Source: PRDV01 sp963710865 (lineage in GTDB: Bacteria > Babelota > Babeliae > Babelales > Babelaceae). Taken from it: DNA of 64,000 nucleotides. A model generated the notes under the pieces. That model saw only the letters and a list, made by a program, of their open reading frames with translations. It was not told where the DNA came from and ran no database searches. Location: positions 992,001 to 1,056,000 of the forward strand of contig CAVQBR010000002.1 in the NCBI GenBank assembly GCA_963710865.1. The letters are read 5' to 3'. Shown piece by piece: positions 45,007 to 53,836 of this stretch (positions within the stretch are counted from its first letter, which is position 1; each line of letters starts with the position of its first letter). The position numbers and the translations under genes were made by a program.

Positions 45007-45954
45007 TTTACAGGCTTGGATCAGCGCTTCTATCTTTTCTTTATTGAACAGGACATCATAGACTTTTGTAAAGAGTGGTAGCGTGACATGTAAGCGCTTA
45101 CTCAGCTCATGGATCGAGACGAGGGTGTTAATTCCCTCAGCTTCAGAGGTTGTAAGATGTGCGTACGTTCCTTTTCCGATGAGAGAACCCACAGTATAGT
45201 TGCGGCTGGCAGGTGTTGCTGTTAGAATGCAATCACCAATACCTGCAAGGGTGTACAAGGCAGAGTCAGTGCCTGCATAAGCTATCAGGAGCCGAGAAAG
45301 TTCTGCTAATGCACAGGTGAAGACAAGTGCTTTTGTGTTCTGCCCGTATCCTGCCCCTTCTATCATCCCAATTGCCAGGGCAATGATATTTTTAAGGGCC
45401 CCACAGAGCTCTATTCCCTTCGTATCACTACTGAGCTTCACTGAGAAATAGTCTGTTGTTAACAAAGCTGCAGCTTTTTCTCGTAGAAGGGGGCTGCTAC
45501 TTGCGAGCATGACTGCAGTTGGTTGTTTTGTAGCAAGTTCGATCGCGAATGAAGGTCCTGAGAGAATGACTGAGGGGACCTCAGTGGCTACTACGCTATT
45601 GAGAAGCTCTTGAGCACATAACAGAGAGCCTGTTTCTATTCCTTTACTTGCGAGAATCCAGGGAATCTTTGAATCAATTGAAGGCCTGGCTCGTTCAAGT
45701 ACCGAACGGACATATTTTATAGGAACTGCTTCGATAACCCATTGAGCTTCAGTGAATGCCTCATTTAAGTCGGTTACCGGAACAATATTCTCAGGCAACA
45801 TGATTGAAGGCAGGTAGACCGAGTTCTTACGCGTCGTTTTTATGGAATGTGCAGCGTGGGGATTATTGCACCAGAGAGTTACGGTGTGACCTTTAGTTGC
45901 ACACAAATGAGCGAGTGCGGTGCCAAATGCTCCATCACCAAGTATTGTGATCAT
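45004..45954 (-). CDS. gpsA: NAD(P)H-dependent glycerol-3-phosphate dehydrogenase
   Basis: 316 residues. Reduces dihydroxyacetone phosphate to sn-glycerol 3-phosphate for phospholipids. N-terminal dinucleotide fold ILGDGAFGTALA (4-15), PSVILSGPSFAIE, and the catalytic region LKNIIALAIGMIEG. Overlaps uppS by 4 bases (ATGA), the last gene of a three-gene operon. Confidence 0.95.
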   Translation of the reverse strand: MITILGDGAFGTALAHLCATKGHTVTLWCNNPHAAHSIKTTRKNSVYLPSIMLPENIVPVTDLNEAFTEAQWVIEAVPIKYVRSVLERARPSIDSKIPWILASKGIETGSLLCAQELLNSVVATEVPSVILSGPSFAIELATKQPTAVMLASSSPLLREKAAALLTTDYFSVKLSSDTKGIELCGALKNIIALAIGMIEGAGYGQNTKALVFTCALAELSRLLIAYAGTDSALYTLAGIGDCILTATPASRNYTVGSLIGKGTYAHLTTSEAEGINTLVSIHELSKRLHVTLPLFTKVYDVLFNKEKIEALIQACK

Positions 45955-46736
45955 GTGCCAAAGTTTCGTTTGCGTTGCCCGTATTCTCGAAGAGCTTCAT
46001 CGAGATCTTTTTCTGTTAAATCGGGCCAGAATCGATCGATAAAGTACAGCTCGCTATACGTTGATTGATAGGTTATGAAATTACTCAGCCGCTTAAATCC
46101 ACCAGTACGAATAATGAGATCGGGATCGGGAATGGTACTTGTCCACAAGTATTTTTTGAATGTTTCTTCGTCTGGAGCATCGGTAAGCTTACCTGCTTTA
46201 ACGTCGTTCACGATCTGTTTGACAGCTGCGAGGATTTCTTGGCGCCCTCCATAACAGAAGAGAATATTGAGTGCTAACTTGGCGCCTGATGCTGTCTCTT
46301 TTTCAACCTTTTCTACCATGGAATGGGTACGTACAGGAAAAAGATTTCTATCACCGATAAACCGAACCTTTATTCCATGTTTAATCAGATTAGGAAGAGC
46401 TTTTTCTGATTCTTCGATCATAATGGTAAAGAGAGCTTGCAGTTCTTCAGGCGACCGTTGAAAGTTTTCGAGAGAAAAGGCGTAGACTGAAACCATTTCA
46501 ATCTTGTGTTCAAGGCAATATTGTACGAGCCATCTGAGTACTTCGGCCCCTTTTTGATGACCCTCGCGTGTTTGTAAATTTCGTTCTTTTGCCCAGCGAC
46601 GATTACCATCCATGATAATCGCTAAATGTTTTACTGGTACATGCTCAATGTCTGGTTCAGTTTGTAATAAGGCATAGACATGATAGACAGCTGGAATACC
46701 TATGAGAGCAAGAAGGATGATGAGTGATAGTTTCAT
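45951..46736 (-). CDS. uppS: Undecaprenyl diphosphate synthase (isoprenyl transferase)
   Basis: 261 residues. Condenses isopentenyl diphosphates into the C55 carrier used by MurG-type reactions. IIMDGNRRWAKERNLQTREGH (about 40-60) holds catalytic Asp43; YAFSLENFQRSPEE and the RLSNFITYQSTYSELYF segment complete the active site. An N-terminal hydrophobic segment (SLIILLALIGIPAVYHVYA) precedes the catalytic domain; most UppS proteins lack one, so this copy may be membrane-tethered. Overlaps gpsA and the membrane protein gene by 4 bases each. Confidence 0.93.
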   Translation of the reverse strand: MKLSLIILLALIGIPAVYHVYALLQTEPDIEHVPVKHLAIIMDGNRRWAKERNLQTREGHQKGAEVLRWLVQYCLEHKIEMVSVYAFSLENFQRSPEELQALFTIMIEESEKALPNLIKHGIKVRFIGDRNLFPVRTHSMVEKVEKETASGAKLALNILFCYGGRQEILAAVKQIVNDVKAGKLTDAPDEETFKKYLWTSTIPDPDLIIRTGGFKRLSNFITYQSTYSELYFIDRFWPDLTEKDLDEALREYGQRKRNFGT

Positions 46737-47353
46737 GCCGTACTCCTTTTGAAATAAGGTGATAGACGGGTTACAGCTACGAGGGCCGTGAGCCCATAAT
46801 AGCTTGTGGTCACTATGAGTGCATAGCTTAATCTTTCAAAGAGAACGCGGCCAAGAAGTGCATTCCAGAACAGAGGATCTGTCTGATGCGCATAGATCCA
46901 GAACACAGATCCAACAGCGTGGGCTGTAAAGGTGCTTCCGACTGCTTGTAAAAATATGAATCGCTTAGGTGCAAAACTCAAAATAAGCGGGGTAATCCAG
47001 TAACAACTAAAGAGCACGCTTGCTTGTGGATGAATTGCAAAGAGCGCTATACAGAGAGCTGGTATCACCAGTTTGAGTGCGCGTGATTCGGTCGATAACC
47101 AGAGTGTTCCGCACAAGGTGGGCAGATAGAATGAATAGTTAGAATGTATTACATAGTGTACGATTGCTCGAAGAATGAACGAATATAACACGGTAGAGCT
47201 CGTGCAAAAAAAACCAAACAGAGGAGCAATGCAGGGAGCAAGCGAAAAATATCCATTCAATGAGCCATATACCCCACCGACTGTGACTTTCCGTGCTATA
47301 TGCATCAAGCCTGTGAAGGCTGCTGCAACAAAACTTTTTTTTATGGCTGACAT
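46733..47353 (-). CDS. Integral membrane protein, unknown (about six spans)
   Basis: 206 residues, first gene of the operon with uppS and gpsA. Mostly hydrophobic, about six spans, with loops rich in aromatic residues (GSLNGYFSLAPCIAPLFGFF, IHPQASVLFSCYWITPLIL, SVFWIYAHQTDPLFWNALLG). The N-terminal GSLNGYFSLAP region vaguely recalls ECF-type substrate-binding components, but I cannot support that assignment. Translational coupling to uppS suggests a role in envelope lipid supply. Confidence 0.7.
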   Translation of the reverse strand: MSAIKKSFVAAAFTGLMHIARKVTVGGVYGSLNGYFSLAPCIAPLFGFFCTSSTVLYSFILRAIVHYVIHSNYSFYLPTLCGTLWLSTESRALKLVIPALCIALFAIHPQASVLFSCYWITPLILSFAPKRFIFLQAVGSTFTAHAVGSVFWIYAHQTDPLFWNALLGRVLFERLSYALIVTTSYYGLTALVAVTRLSPYFKRSTA

Positions 47354-47481
47354 AGTGTGCTGCGTTATAGTAGATCGATACTCTTAGAAATAAAGTATAG
47401 CATGTTTTGAAAAAAGTATGAAATGATCTCTAAGAGATAGGTTTGTCTCACCGCCATGATGTGTAGCAGTGGGACATAGTA

Positions 47482-48377
47482 TTATACTCTGCGACTAGCC
47501 CGTGAAAGAATTTCATGTTCACCAATAATTCTTTCAACTTCGGCAGAAAGTTGTTTTGGATCAAATAGAGCCCCAGCAGCCCATCGAGCATCTGAGGTCA
47601 TGGATACTGAACCGACCGCAGTTATTGAAGGGATCAAGCCGGCAGGGCCTCGAAGTACATATGAGATACTGTTGTTTCGATCGCTTAGATTCCAAAGCCT
47701 TGCAGTAGTATCATCTGAACCAGTTAAGGCCCGTCTGCCATCAGTAGTTAAGGATACCGAAGTTACAGATTTTAGGTATCCTTGAAGTTCATACGAAATA
47801 ATCTTGTTTGGATCACTCAGATCCCAAAGTCTCGCAGTTGTAGCAGTGGACCCAGTTAAGGCCATCTTGCCGTTAGGTATGAGAATCCCTGCAAGATGTA
47901 TATTTGCATGCCCATTAAATTTATAGGCCAACGTCTTGCGGTCATGTCCCAAGATCCAGTCAAGGCCCAGTTGTAGTCGGTGATGGAGGTTGGCCATATA
48001 TCGTCCGTATGTCCTTCACGTGCATAGGAGTTAATGGTGTGAAGATCGTGTAGGTTCCGAACTCGAGCAGTCTCATCTGAGGATCCTGTTAACGTTCGTT
48101 TGCCATCGGGCGTAAGTGAGATAGACCATATACCAAGTATATGCCCTTCAGTTAGCTTATCAGTTGGTTGATGAATACTTGTAAACAGATTTGGATAAAG
48201 TATAATGGACATTTTCTTTACGATTTCAAGAATGTCACCTGGAAGTAGTTGTTTATACTGAGTAACGGTGCAAGGAATGCCTGCTGGTGCTAGCATTTGT
48301 ACTGTATACGGAGCTGCGTTATTTCCCAGAAGGAAGTTGCTCAATGCACAAGTAATTACAATGAAATGAAAATTCAT
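47482..48377 (-). pseudogene. Secreted WD40-repeat protein, frameshifted
   Basis: The 5' half (48377 to 47856) has a signal peptide (MNFHFIVITCALSNFLLG), an F-box-like segment (LLPGDILEIVKKM, about 44-56), and two WD repeats (GHILGIWSISLTPDGKRTLTGSSDETARV; GHTDDIWPTSITDYNWALTGSWDMTARRW). It then falls out of frame. The 3' half (47997 to 47482) carries on with NGHANIHLAGILIPNGKMALTGS, TARLWDLSD, TTDGRRALTGSDDTTARLWNLSD. The frame change is near 47940 where a short deletion seems to have joined repeats 2 and 3. A programmed shift is possible but no slippery site stands out. WD40 plus F-box-like is a eukaryotic combination. Confidence 0.78.
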
Positions 48378-48972
48378 TATCGTCCTTGATTTTTAAGAAG
48401 CTCCTGGTAGTGTAGCATGCCTTTTCTCTGGTTGTCAATTGATTCGTTTATGCGATTCTTGCGTGCGCTAGGTATTTGCTTGTTTTTTTTCAAACAAGAA
48501 CTACTTTTGCTTGTGATGGGAGCTGCAGCATCGCAGACTCTGGTCTGGAATCTGCAGAGCAAAGAGGCAGATATTATTGAGTCTTAGTTTTGCCTGGGTG
48601 ACAAATCTAATAGAAGTTGTGTTAAACCGGTATGCATGACATCTAATGTGCTAGACACGCGATAACTTTATTAGGAGAGCTTGGTACGGTTGTCTGGGTT
48701 TTATGTCCACTTGATTACTTGTCCTTGTTAGAACTTACCTTGCTTATCACTACATCTTTGTTCACTGAAGAAGAGATAGAAAGTTTTCCGCGAGAATCTA
48801 AGGGGCTGGTATGCTTTTGCAACTGAGATGCGGTTTTGCTCTCTTCTTGTTTGTATTTTTGAGAACAGTGCTTGCTCGAATGCTAATTTTGCTCGAGGTT
48901 AAAAAACAACCTCTTGCGAATCTATCCTCATTGGGTGTAGACTAGAATTCTAATAACTGATTAAGGATTACT
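48378..48972. other. Gene-poor stretch
   Basis: About 595 bases between the WD40 pseudogene and the HAD gene. The minus frame at 48377-48562 lacks a ribosome-binding site and any motif. I see no RNA gene or repeat. It may hold degraded sequence. Confidence 0.45.
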
Positions 48973-49632
48973 ATGGGGCGTACGTACTTACACTGTTTAT
49001 CCCAGGAGATAACACCTGAAACTACCATCATTGTGTTTGATTTGCATAATGTGGTGTTCAAGAAGCAAACCAGAAAAATGGTTGCTTCAGCTATTAAATT
49101 GAGAGGGACTTGGCGCTATACGCTCAATCCTTTAGTCTGGTACTGCGTCTATAGATTGAGAAAACAATCAGCCGTCGCTGAAGATATTTTTCATAAAGTC
49201 AGTAGGGTATATCCAGGAATTGCTCCCTACCGAAATGATTTCATTAAGATAACAAATGCACAAAAGCCTATCCGTAAAGTAGTTGAGCTTATCAAAGACC
49301 TGAAAGCGCGTGGATACAATTTGTATGTTCTCTCCAATATTGGACGAGAAACCTACGAGCAACTAAGCAATAATTATCCTGATATCAGCGGCTGTTTCGA
49401 CGGTGCATTCACCGCCTGTGCTGAAATGAACTATGAGCATAAGCCTCACCAAGGGTTTTATGAACAGTTTAAGAAATATATTACTGAACAAGGTCAAGCT
49501 CATAAGCAGATTCTCTTCGTAGATGATCTGAAGCAGAATCTTATAGCAGCTGCTCTGTGTGATATTGCTGGGGTTCTCTTTACCTCACCAAAGAAGTTAG
49601 TCTCTACGTTCAAACATCTCTCTATATTGTAG
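48973..49632 (+). CDS. HAD-superfamily protein
   Basis: 219 residues, AAGGATT before the ATG. Motif I VFDLHNVVF with Asp23, motif II LSN (120-122), motif III Lys157 (KPHQ), motif IV VDD (183-185), in the right order for the HAD fold with an alpha-helical cap (about 30-100). The Asp+2 residue, usually the general acid, is His25. Such proteins may be weak phosphatases, dehalogenase-like or phosphotransferases. Substrate unknown. Confidence 0.8.
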   Translation: MGRTYLHCLSQEITPETTIIVFDLHNVVFKKQTRKMVASAIKLRGTWRYTLNPLVWYCVYRLRKQSAVAEDIFHKVSRVYPGIAPYRNDFIKITNAQKPIRKVVELIKDLKARGYNLYVLSNIGRETYEQLSNNYPDISGCFDGAFTACAEMNYEHKPHQGFYEQFKKYITEQGQAHKQILFVDDLKQNLIAAALCDIAGVLFTSPKKLVSTFKHLSIL

Positions 49633-49665
49633 TAATTACCCCCATTTAGAGAAGGTGGTTTCGAG

Positions 49666-49809
49666 ATGCGACGAAATCGAGCTCGTAGGAGAATATCAAC
49701 TTCTTACAGAATTCTTACTCATACAAATCCTGACACACAATTAAACGGTGCACGTATTGAAGATATCAGGAATACACTTATTAAGATGTATGCATTTAGA
49801 CGCTATTGA
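49666..49809 (+). CDS. 47-residue Arg-rich small protein
   Basis: ATG at 49666 with GAAGGTGG about 8 bases upstream, TGA at 49807. Product MRRNRARRRISTSYRILTH... with eleven arginines and a C-terminal helix (IEDIRNTLIKMYAFRRY). Small, basic, possibly nucleic-acid binding. The good ribosome-binding site is the main support. It lies just after the HAD gene and may share its transcript. Confidence 0.4.
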   Translation: MRRNRARRRISTSYRILTHTNPDTQLNGARIEDIRNTLIKMYAFRRY

Positions 49810-49931
49810 TAAGTCATGTGGACATTAAATATTTAATTTTTACAAGAATAGCCTCTCAGTATAAACCCACGCAGCGCCGACTCCGCCAATTTTTGATTGT
49901 TGTAGTTGATCCGAGATACCCCTCAGAGGCT

Positions 49932-49960
49932 TTGATTTTTGTAACTTCTTGAGTTAGAAT
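49932..49960 (+). promoter_or_regulatory. Promoter of the metallo-beta-lactamase-fold gene
   Basis: TTGATT (49932-49937), 17-base spacer, TAGAAT (49955-49960), about 80 bases before the ATG at 50040. Upstream, AGCCTCTCAG and CTCAGAGGCT form a distant imperfect inverted repeat. Confidence 0.6.
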
Positions 49961-50039
49961 AGAACAGTTAAAAGTCTTGAAAACCTCCATTTCCCCTGTC
50001 CAAGGCGCCTCGTCTAGGATAGGGGTTTTACTACATGCT

Positions 50040-51038
50040 ATGGCATACAAAATTAATCCGTTTGAACATAAAGGCCGTTTTTTTAATAATCCGAGAGAAC
50101 GGCATCGTCCGTTTATGATCCCTTCACTCTCTATGCTCGTTGAATGCTATTGGAATAGCTTCAAAAAGAAGGAAGAGATGGGCCATTGGCACGCACCGCA
50201 GGTTCCTCTTGCTCACAGTGAAGAGTTAGCGATTACTTGGGTAGGTCATTCAACATTTCTCATACAGGTCGCAGGATTGGCTATCTTGACGGATCCTATA
50301 TTCGGACATTTGCCTCTCTTTAAAAGATTATTACCACCAGGGCTCGAGATGTCTCAGCTGCCCCCAATTGATTATGTGGTGATTTCTCACAATCATCATG
50401 ATCATATGCATGCTTCATCTTTGCAGTTTCTTAAGAGCAATCCGCATACTCAGTTTCTGGTTCCTCAAGGAAATAAGAAATGGTTTGATAAACGGGGATT
50501 TGCTCAAGTCTCAGAATATAGATGGTGGGACAGGGATGTGTTTACTCGCCATGGAACAAGTATAAACTTTTCATTTCTTCCGGCATTACATTGGTCTCAG
50601 CGGGGACTTTTCGACTATAATAAGACTCTCTGGGGAAGTTGGATGATAAGTATTAATGGTAAACAGATCTATTTCGCAGGAGATACTGCCTATTCTTCAC
50701 ATTTTTCAGCTATTGCTCAGGAATATTCGGATATTACCTGTGCGCTTATGCCTATAGGGCCTTGTGAGCCGCAAAAGTGGATGAGCCAGTCGCATATGAA
50801 TGCGGAAGAAGCGGGTCAAGCGTTTCTTGAACTTGGAGCTCAGCATTTTATTCCCATGCATTGGGGTACGTATAGTTTTGGCACCGATTATCATCAAGCG
50901 CCGTATGATAGACTCCTTGCATGGTGGAACGCACAGAACGTTACGAGTAATCTTATTACCTTAAAAATGGGACAACGCTGTACGATTGAGGACGTTCCTC
51001 TTATACAGACAGTTCAATCTCTCGAGCATCTTTATTAA
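50040..51038 (+). CDS. Metallo-beta-lactamase-fold hydrolase (NAPE-PLD-like)
   Basis: 332 residues from the ATG at 50040; the TTG at 49977 lies close to the promoter and lacks a ribosome-binding site. Metal motif SHNHHDHMHA (His117, His119, Asp121, His122), then AGDTAYSSHF and the late IPMHWGTYSF, a pattern typical of N-acyl-phosphatidylethanolamine phospholipase D-like and UlaG-like hydrolases. LPPGLEMSQLPPIDYVVISH fits the NAPE-PLD branch. It may cleave host or own phospholipids; this is inferred from family. Overlaps the convergent cysteine synthase gene by 4 bases. Confidence 0.85.
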   Translation: MAYKINPFEHKGRFFNNPRERHRPFMIPSLSMLVECYWNSFKKKEEMGHWHAPQVPLAHSEELAITWVGHSTFLIQVAGLAILTDPIFGHLPLFKRLLPPGLEMSQLPPIDYVVISHNHHDHMHASSLQFLKSNPHTQFLVPQGNKKWFDKRGFAQVSEYRWWDRDVFTRHGTSINFSFLPALHWSQRGLFDYNKTLWGSWMISINGKQIYFAGDTAYSSHFSAIAQEYSDITCALMPIGPCEPQKWMSQSHMNAEEAGQAFLELGAQHFIPMHWGTYSFGTDYHQAPYDRLLAWWNAQNVTSNLITLKMGQRCTIEDVPLIQTVQSLEHLY

Positions 51039-51949
51039 TCGTAAAATCCTTTGGTAAGATAAGCACGACCGGAATCGCCAAAGATCATAACACCAAAATC
51101 ATCAGACTTCATGGTTTGAGCATACTTTTGCACAGCAGATGCAACTCCACCACTGCTCAAACCTACTAGGAAGCCATACTGAGATGCGAGGGGCTTGAGT
51201 ATACCGAGAGCTTCTTCATCGGTAACGCAGAGATACTCATCGATAACGGAAGCATTCAGCACAGGCGATGGAAAATCAACACCTATACCTTCTAGCTTAT
51301 ACGGCTTTGGATTCCCGCCCGTGGCTCGAAATGAGTTTGCTGCATCGATAGCGATAACTTTAATGTCGGGATTTTGTTCTTTGAGGTATTTGCCTACGCC
51401 GCTAATGGTGCCGCAGGTTCCTGCAGCTGCAAAAAAGTGAGTGAGCTTTCCTTCAGTCTGTTTCCACAGTTCTGGCCCAAGGGAATGATAGTGTGCCTCA
51501 GCATTAGAAAGATTGTAATACTGATTGAGCATAAAGGAGTTGGGAGTATTCTTATGAATAGTAACTGCTTGACTATGATAGCTTAATGGATCGTCAACAA
51601 ACTCCGTGGCTGGACATTTAATAACTTCGGCACCGTATGCTTTTAATGTCTGATATTTTTCATGACTTATCTTTTCAAAAACGGTAATAATAACCTTGTA
51701 GCCTTTGAGAGCGCCAATCATTGCGGTTGCGATACCTTGATTGCCCGATGAAGCTTCGATGAGAATGCCACCAGGCTTTAAGAATCCTTTGCGCTCCGCT
51801 TCTTCTATCATATAGAGTGCCGACCGGTCTTTTACGCTTCCACCCGGGTTTAAATATTCAAGTTTAGCAAACAGCTGTGCGGGTGACTTAAATGGTACTT
51901 TCACTAGGGGGGTATTACCAATTGCAGCAAGAAGGGTGTTATATAGCAT
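51035..51949 (-). CDS. Cysteine synthase family PLP enzyme
   Basis: 304 residues from the ATG at 51949 (GGAG 6 bases upstream). PLP lysine in NPGGSVKDR (Lys40) and phosphate-binding residues in GTCGTISGVG. The asparagine loop reads EASSGNQGIA, where O-acetylserine sulfhydrylases usually have PTSGNTG. This points either to cysteine synthase or to a cystathionine-beta-synthase-type variant. The substrate cannot be settled by sequence. No cysE or sulfur assimilation genes are nearby, so it may work on host-derived substrates. Confidence 0.85.
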   Translation of the reverse strand: MLYNTLLAAIGNTPLVKVPFKSPAQLFAKLEYLNPGGSVKDRSALYMIEEAERKGFLKPGGILIEASSGNQGIATAMIGALKGYKVIITVFEKISHEKYQTLKAYGAEVIKCPATEFVDDPLSYHSQAVTIHKNTPNSFMLNQYYNLSNAEAHYHSLGPELWKQTEGKLTHFFAAAGTCGTISGVGKYLKEQNPDIKVIAIDAANSFRATGGNPKPYKLEGIGVDFPSPVLNASVIDEYLCVTDEEALGILKPLASQYGFLVGLSSGGVASAVQKYAQTMKSDDFGVMIFGDSGRAYLTKGFYD

Positions 51950-52015
51950 ACAGAGCTCCAAAAAAAAGATAGATATAGTATTCAGTATAGCACAATTTCT
52001 AGAAATCGAAATATC

Positions 52016-53443
52016 CTAGCGCTGCCTCATTTCTCTTGGTTTCTGTACATATTGTCGTGTAAGCCATGAGACCGCTATCAACAGTGCCATAGAGAGAGCA
52101 AAACCTGGAAGGAGCGGTAAGAAACAGAACCCCAGCCGAGGCCACACAATACCGAGGAGTCCACCAAAGAGCATTGCGCACGTAATTCCATAGCGATTAG
52201 CAAAAGGAATATATAACGCTGCGATAACCGCTGGAGCAAATGATAATCCAAGACCGGACCATGCATAGCTTACTAACTCATTAATACTATTAGTGCTATT
52301 AAAGCTGACTGCATATGCAAGGAGGGGAAGTGCAACAATGCAACTTCTGATAATAAGCAATGAACCGGTATCTCGTCCTGGGCCGAGCAATCGCTTAAAG
52401 AAATCTTCAGCAACGATAGATGAGGTTGCAAGTATTTGCGAGGTCATGACCGACATAGTTGCAGCCAAGATAGCGCAAAGAATAAAGCCAGCGATGAGCG
52501 GAGTAAAGAGTGATTTTACCATTTCTACAAATACGAGCTCTGGGTTTGTAAGAGGTGCGGTAAAATAAATCATACCAACAAGGCCTACGCAGGTTGCTGC
52601 AGCAAGCACAATAGTCTGCCAGGCTATGCCAACATATTTAGCTTTAGCGATCTTTTCCGGGTCTTTAATTGCCATAAAATTAATAAGAATATGGGGTGAT
52701 CCAAAATAGCCAAGGCCCCATCCAGTAGAGAGCAGTATAATGCTGCTCAATGTTGCCCAGGTGTAATCGGGAACAAGTGCATGAGTAAACTGTGATAGGC
52801 TAAGAGATGAAACTGAACCATATGGTAGACGATGCAGTGCAACGAATGGCACCAGAAGGATCATAGCAAGGAGAAAGAGTCCACGAAACATATCACTCCA
52901 CGCAAGGGCAACGAAGCCTCCTAGAAGGATATTAATAACAACGAGTACTATGCTAATTCCTATCCCCACATTATAGTTTATACCAAAGGTCGTCTCAAAC
53001 AGGCGGCCAAGTCCAATAAGTTCTGCACCAACGTAAAAGGTAATAAAATAGAGCGTGAAGAATACTGCTAATAAGCGGACGATGCCTGAGGTGTCATCAA
53101 ATCGTCGTTCAAAAAATGAGGCAAGAGTAAGACTCTGATGCCGCTCAGTAGCTGAGCGTAAGCGAGGTGCTATGAATTGCCAGTTTAAAAACATAAAGAG
53201 AATAAGTCCCAATGCGACCCATACATTAAATAATCCACAGCCATAAATGAGTCCCGGGTAGGCCATGAATAACCAATCACTCATATCACTTGCTTGGGTT
53301 GATAAGGCGGTTACCCAATAGTTTAAAGAGCGATTACCCAGCATAAATGAACTTGCGGTCGCAGTCCGTTTATAAAAATAGATACTGACCCCAAGAAAGA
53401 AGGCAAAATATGCAACGAATGCAGTGAGATAGTGAAGGTTCAC
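52016..53443 (-). CDS. Sodium:solute symporter, PutP-like (proline)
   Basis: 475 residues, twelve or thirteen spans, start GTG at 53443 with GAGGAG 8 bases upstream. SSS-family features: LGNRSLNYWVTALSTQASDMSDWLFMAYPG (about 35-65), matching the PutP sodium and substrate site region, and GLGYFGSPHIL plus CAILAATMSVMTSQILATSS late. Probable role is Na+-driven uptake of proline from the host cell. Monocistronic. Confidence 0.88.
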   Translation of the reverse strand: MNLHYLTAFVAYFAFFLGVSIYFYKRTATASSFMLGNRSLNYWVTALSTQASDMSDWLFMAYPGLIYGCGLFNVWVALGLILFMFLNWQFIAPRLRSATERHQSLTLASFFERRFDDTSGIVRLLAVFFTLYFITFYVGAELIGLGRLFETTFGINYNVGIGISIVLVVINILLGGFVALAWSDMFRGLFLLAMILLVPFVALHRLPYGSVSSLSLSQFTHALVPDYTWATLSSIILLSTGWGLGYFGSPHILINFMAIKDPEKIAKAKYVGIAWQTIVLAAATCVGLVGMIYFTAPLTNPELVFVEMVKSLFTPLIAGFILCAILAATMSVMTSQILATSSIVAEDFFKRLLGPGRDTGSLLIIRSCIVALPLLAYAVSFNSTNSINELVSYAWSGLGLSFAPAVIAALYIPFANRYGITCAMLFGGLLGIVWPRLGFCFLPLLPGFALSMALLIAVSWLTRQYVQKPREMRQR

Positions 53444-53784
53444 GTTTTTTTCTCCTCAGTTTACTCTGTTAAGGATACACAACTCTCAAAAAAAAGTGTA
53501 TCTGTAGAATACGAGTCCCGAAAAATCTTGCTAGAAATCAGGGTACCTGTTCGTCCTCAATTTTATATCGCTGGCCTATAATTCGATCGTCTCAAGCTCT
53601 GGGAATCGATTTTCGGAGAAATTGTTGATTCCTATCAGATTGAAGCTCTGCTTTGTGAAAATATGCTGTCATTCGCATGGTGGAGAGCTATCGAGTCTCG
53701 GATGAAAGTAAGATTTTCTCATGGAGGTTGCAAACTGCCAACCTCACCGAGGTATGGAAAGGTGAGATTGGGCTTAAGAAATGA
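53444..53784. other. Intergenic stretch with possible decayed coding sequence
   Basis: About 340 bases. A plus-strand reading near 53600-53720 gives WESIFGEIVDSYQIEALLC and FAWWRAIESRMK, which looks coding-like but has no start, frame or end. No RNA gene seen. It ends at the conserved beta-helix-gene terminator. Confidence 0.35.
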
Positions 53785-53814
53785 GTATGGGCAGACTATT
53801 ACGTCTACCCATAC
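53785..53814 (-). terminator. Conserved terminator hairpin, beta-helix gene 1
   Basis: GTATGGGCAGAC (53785-53796) and GTCTACCCATAC (53803-53814). The same hairpin, with small changes that keep pairing, follows each of the four beta-helix genes (also 56576, 59335, 62072). Confidence 0.7.
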
Positions 53815-53836
53815 CATTTTTAGATCTCCATGTATT

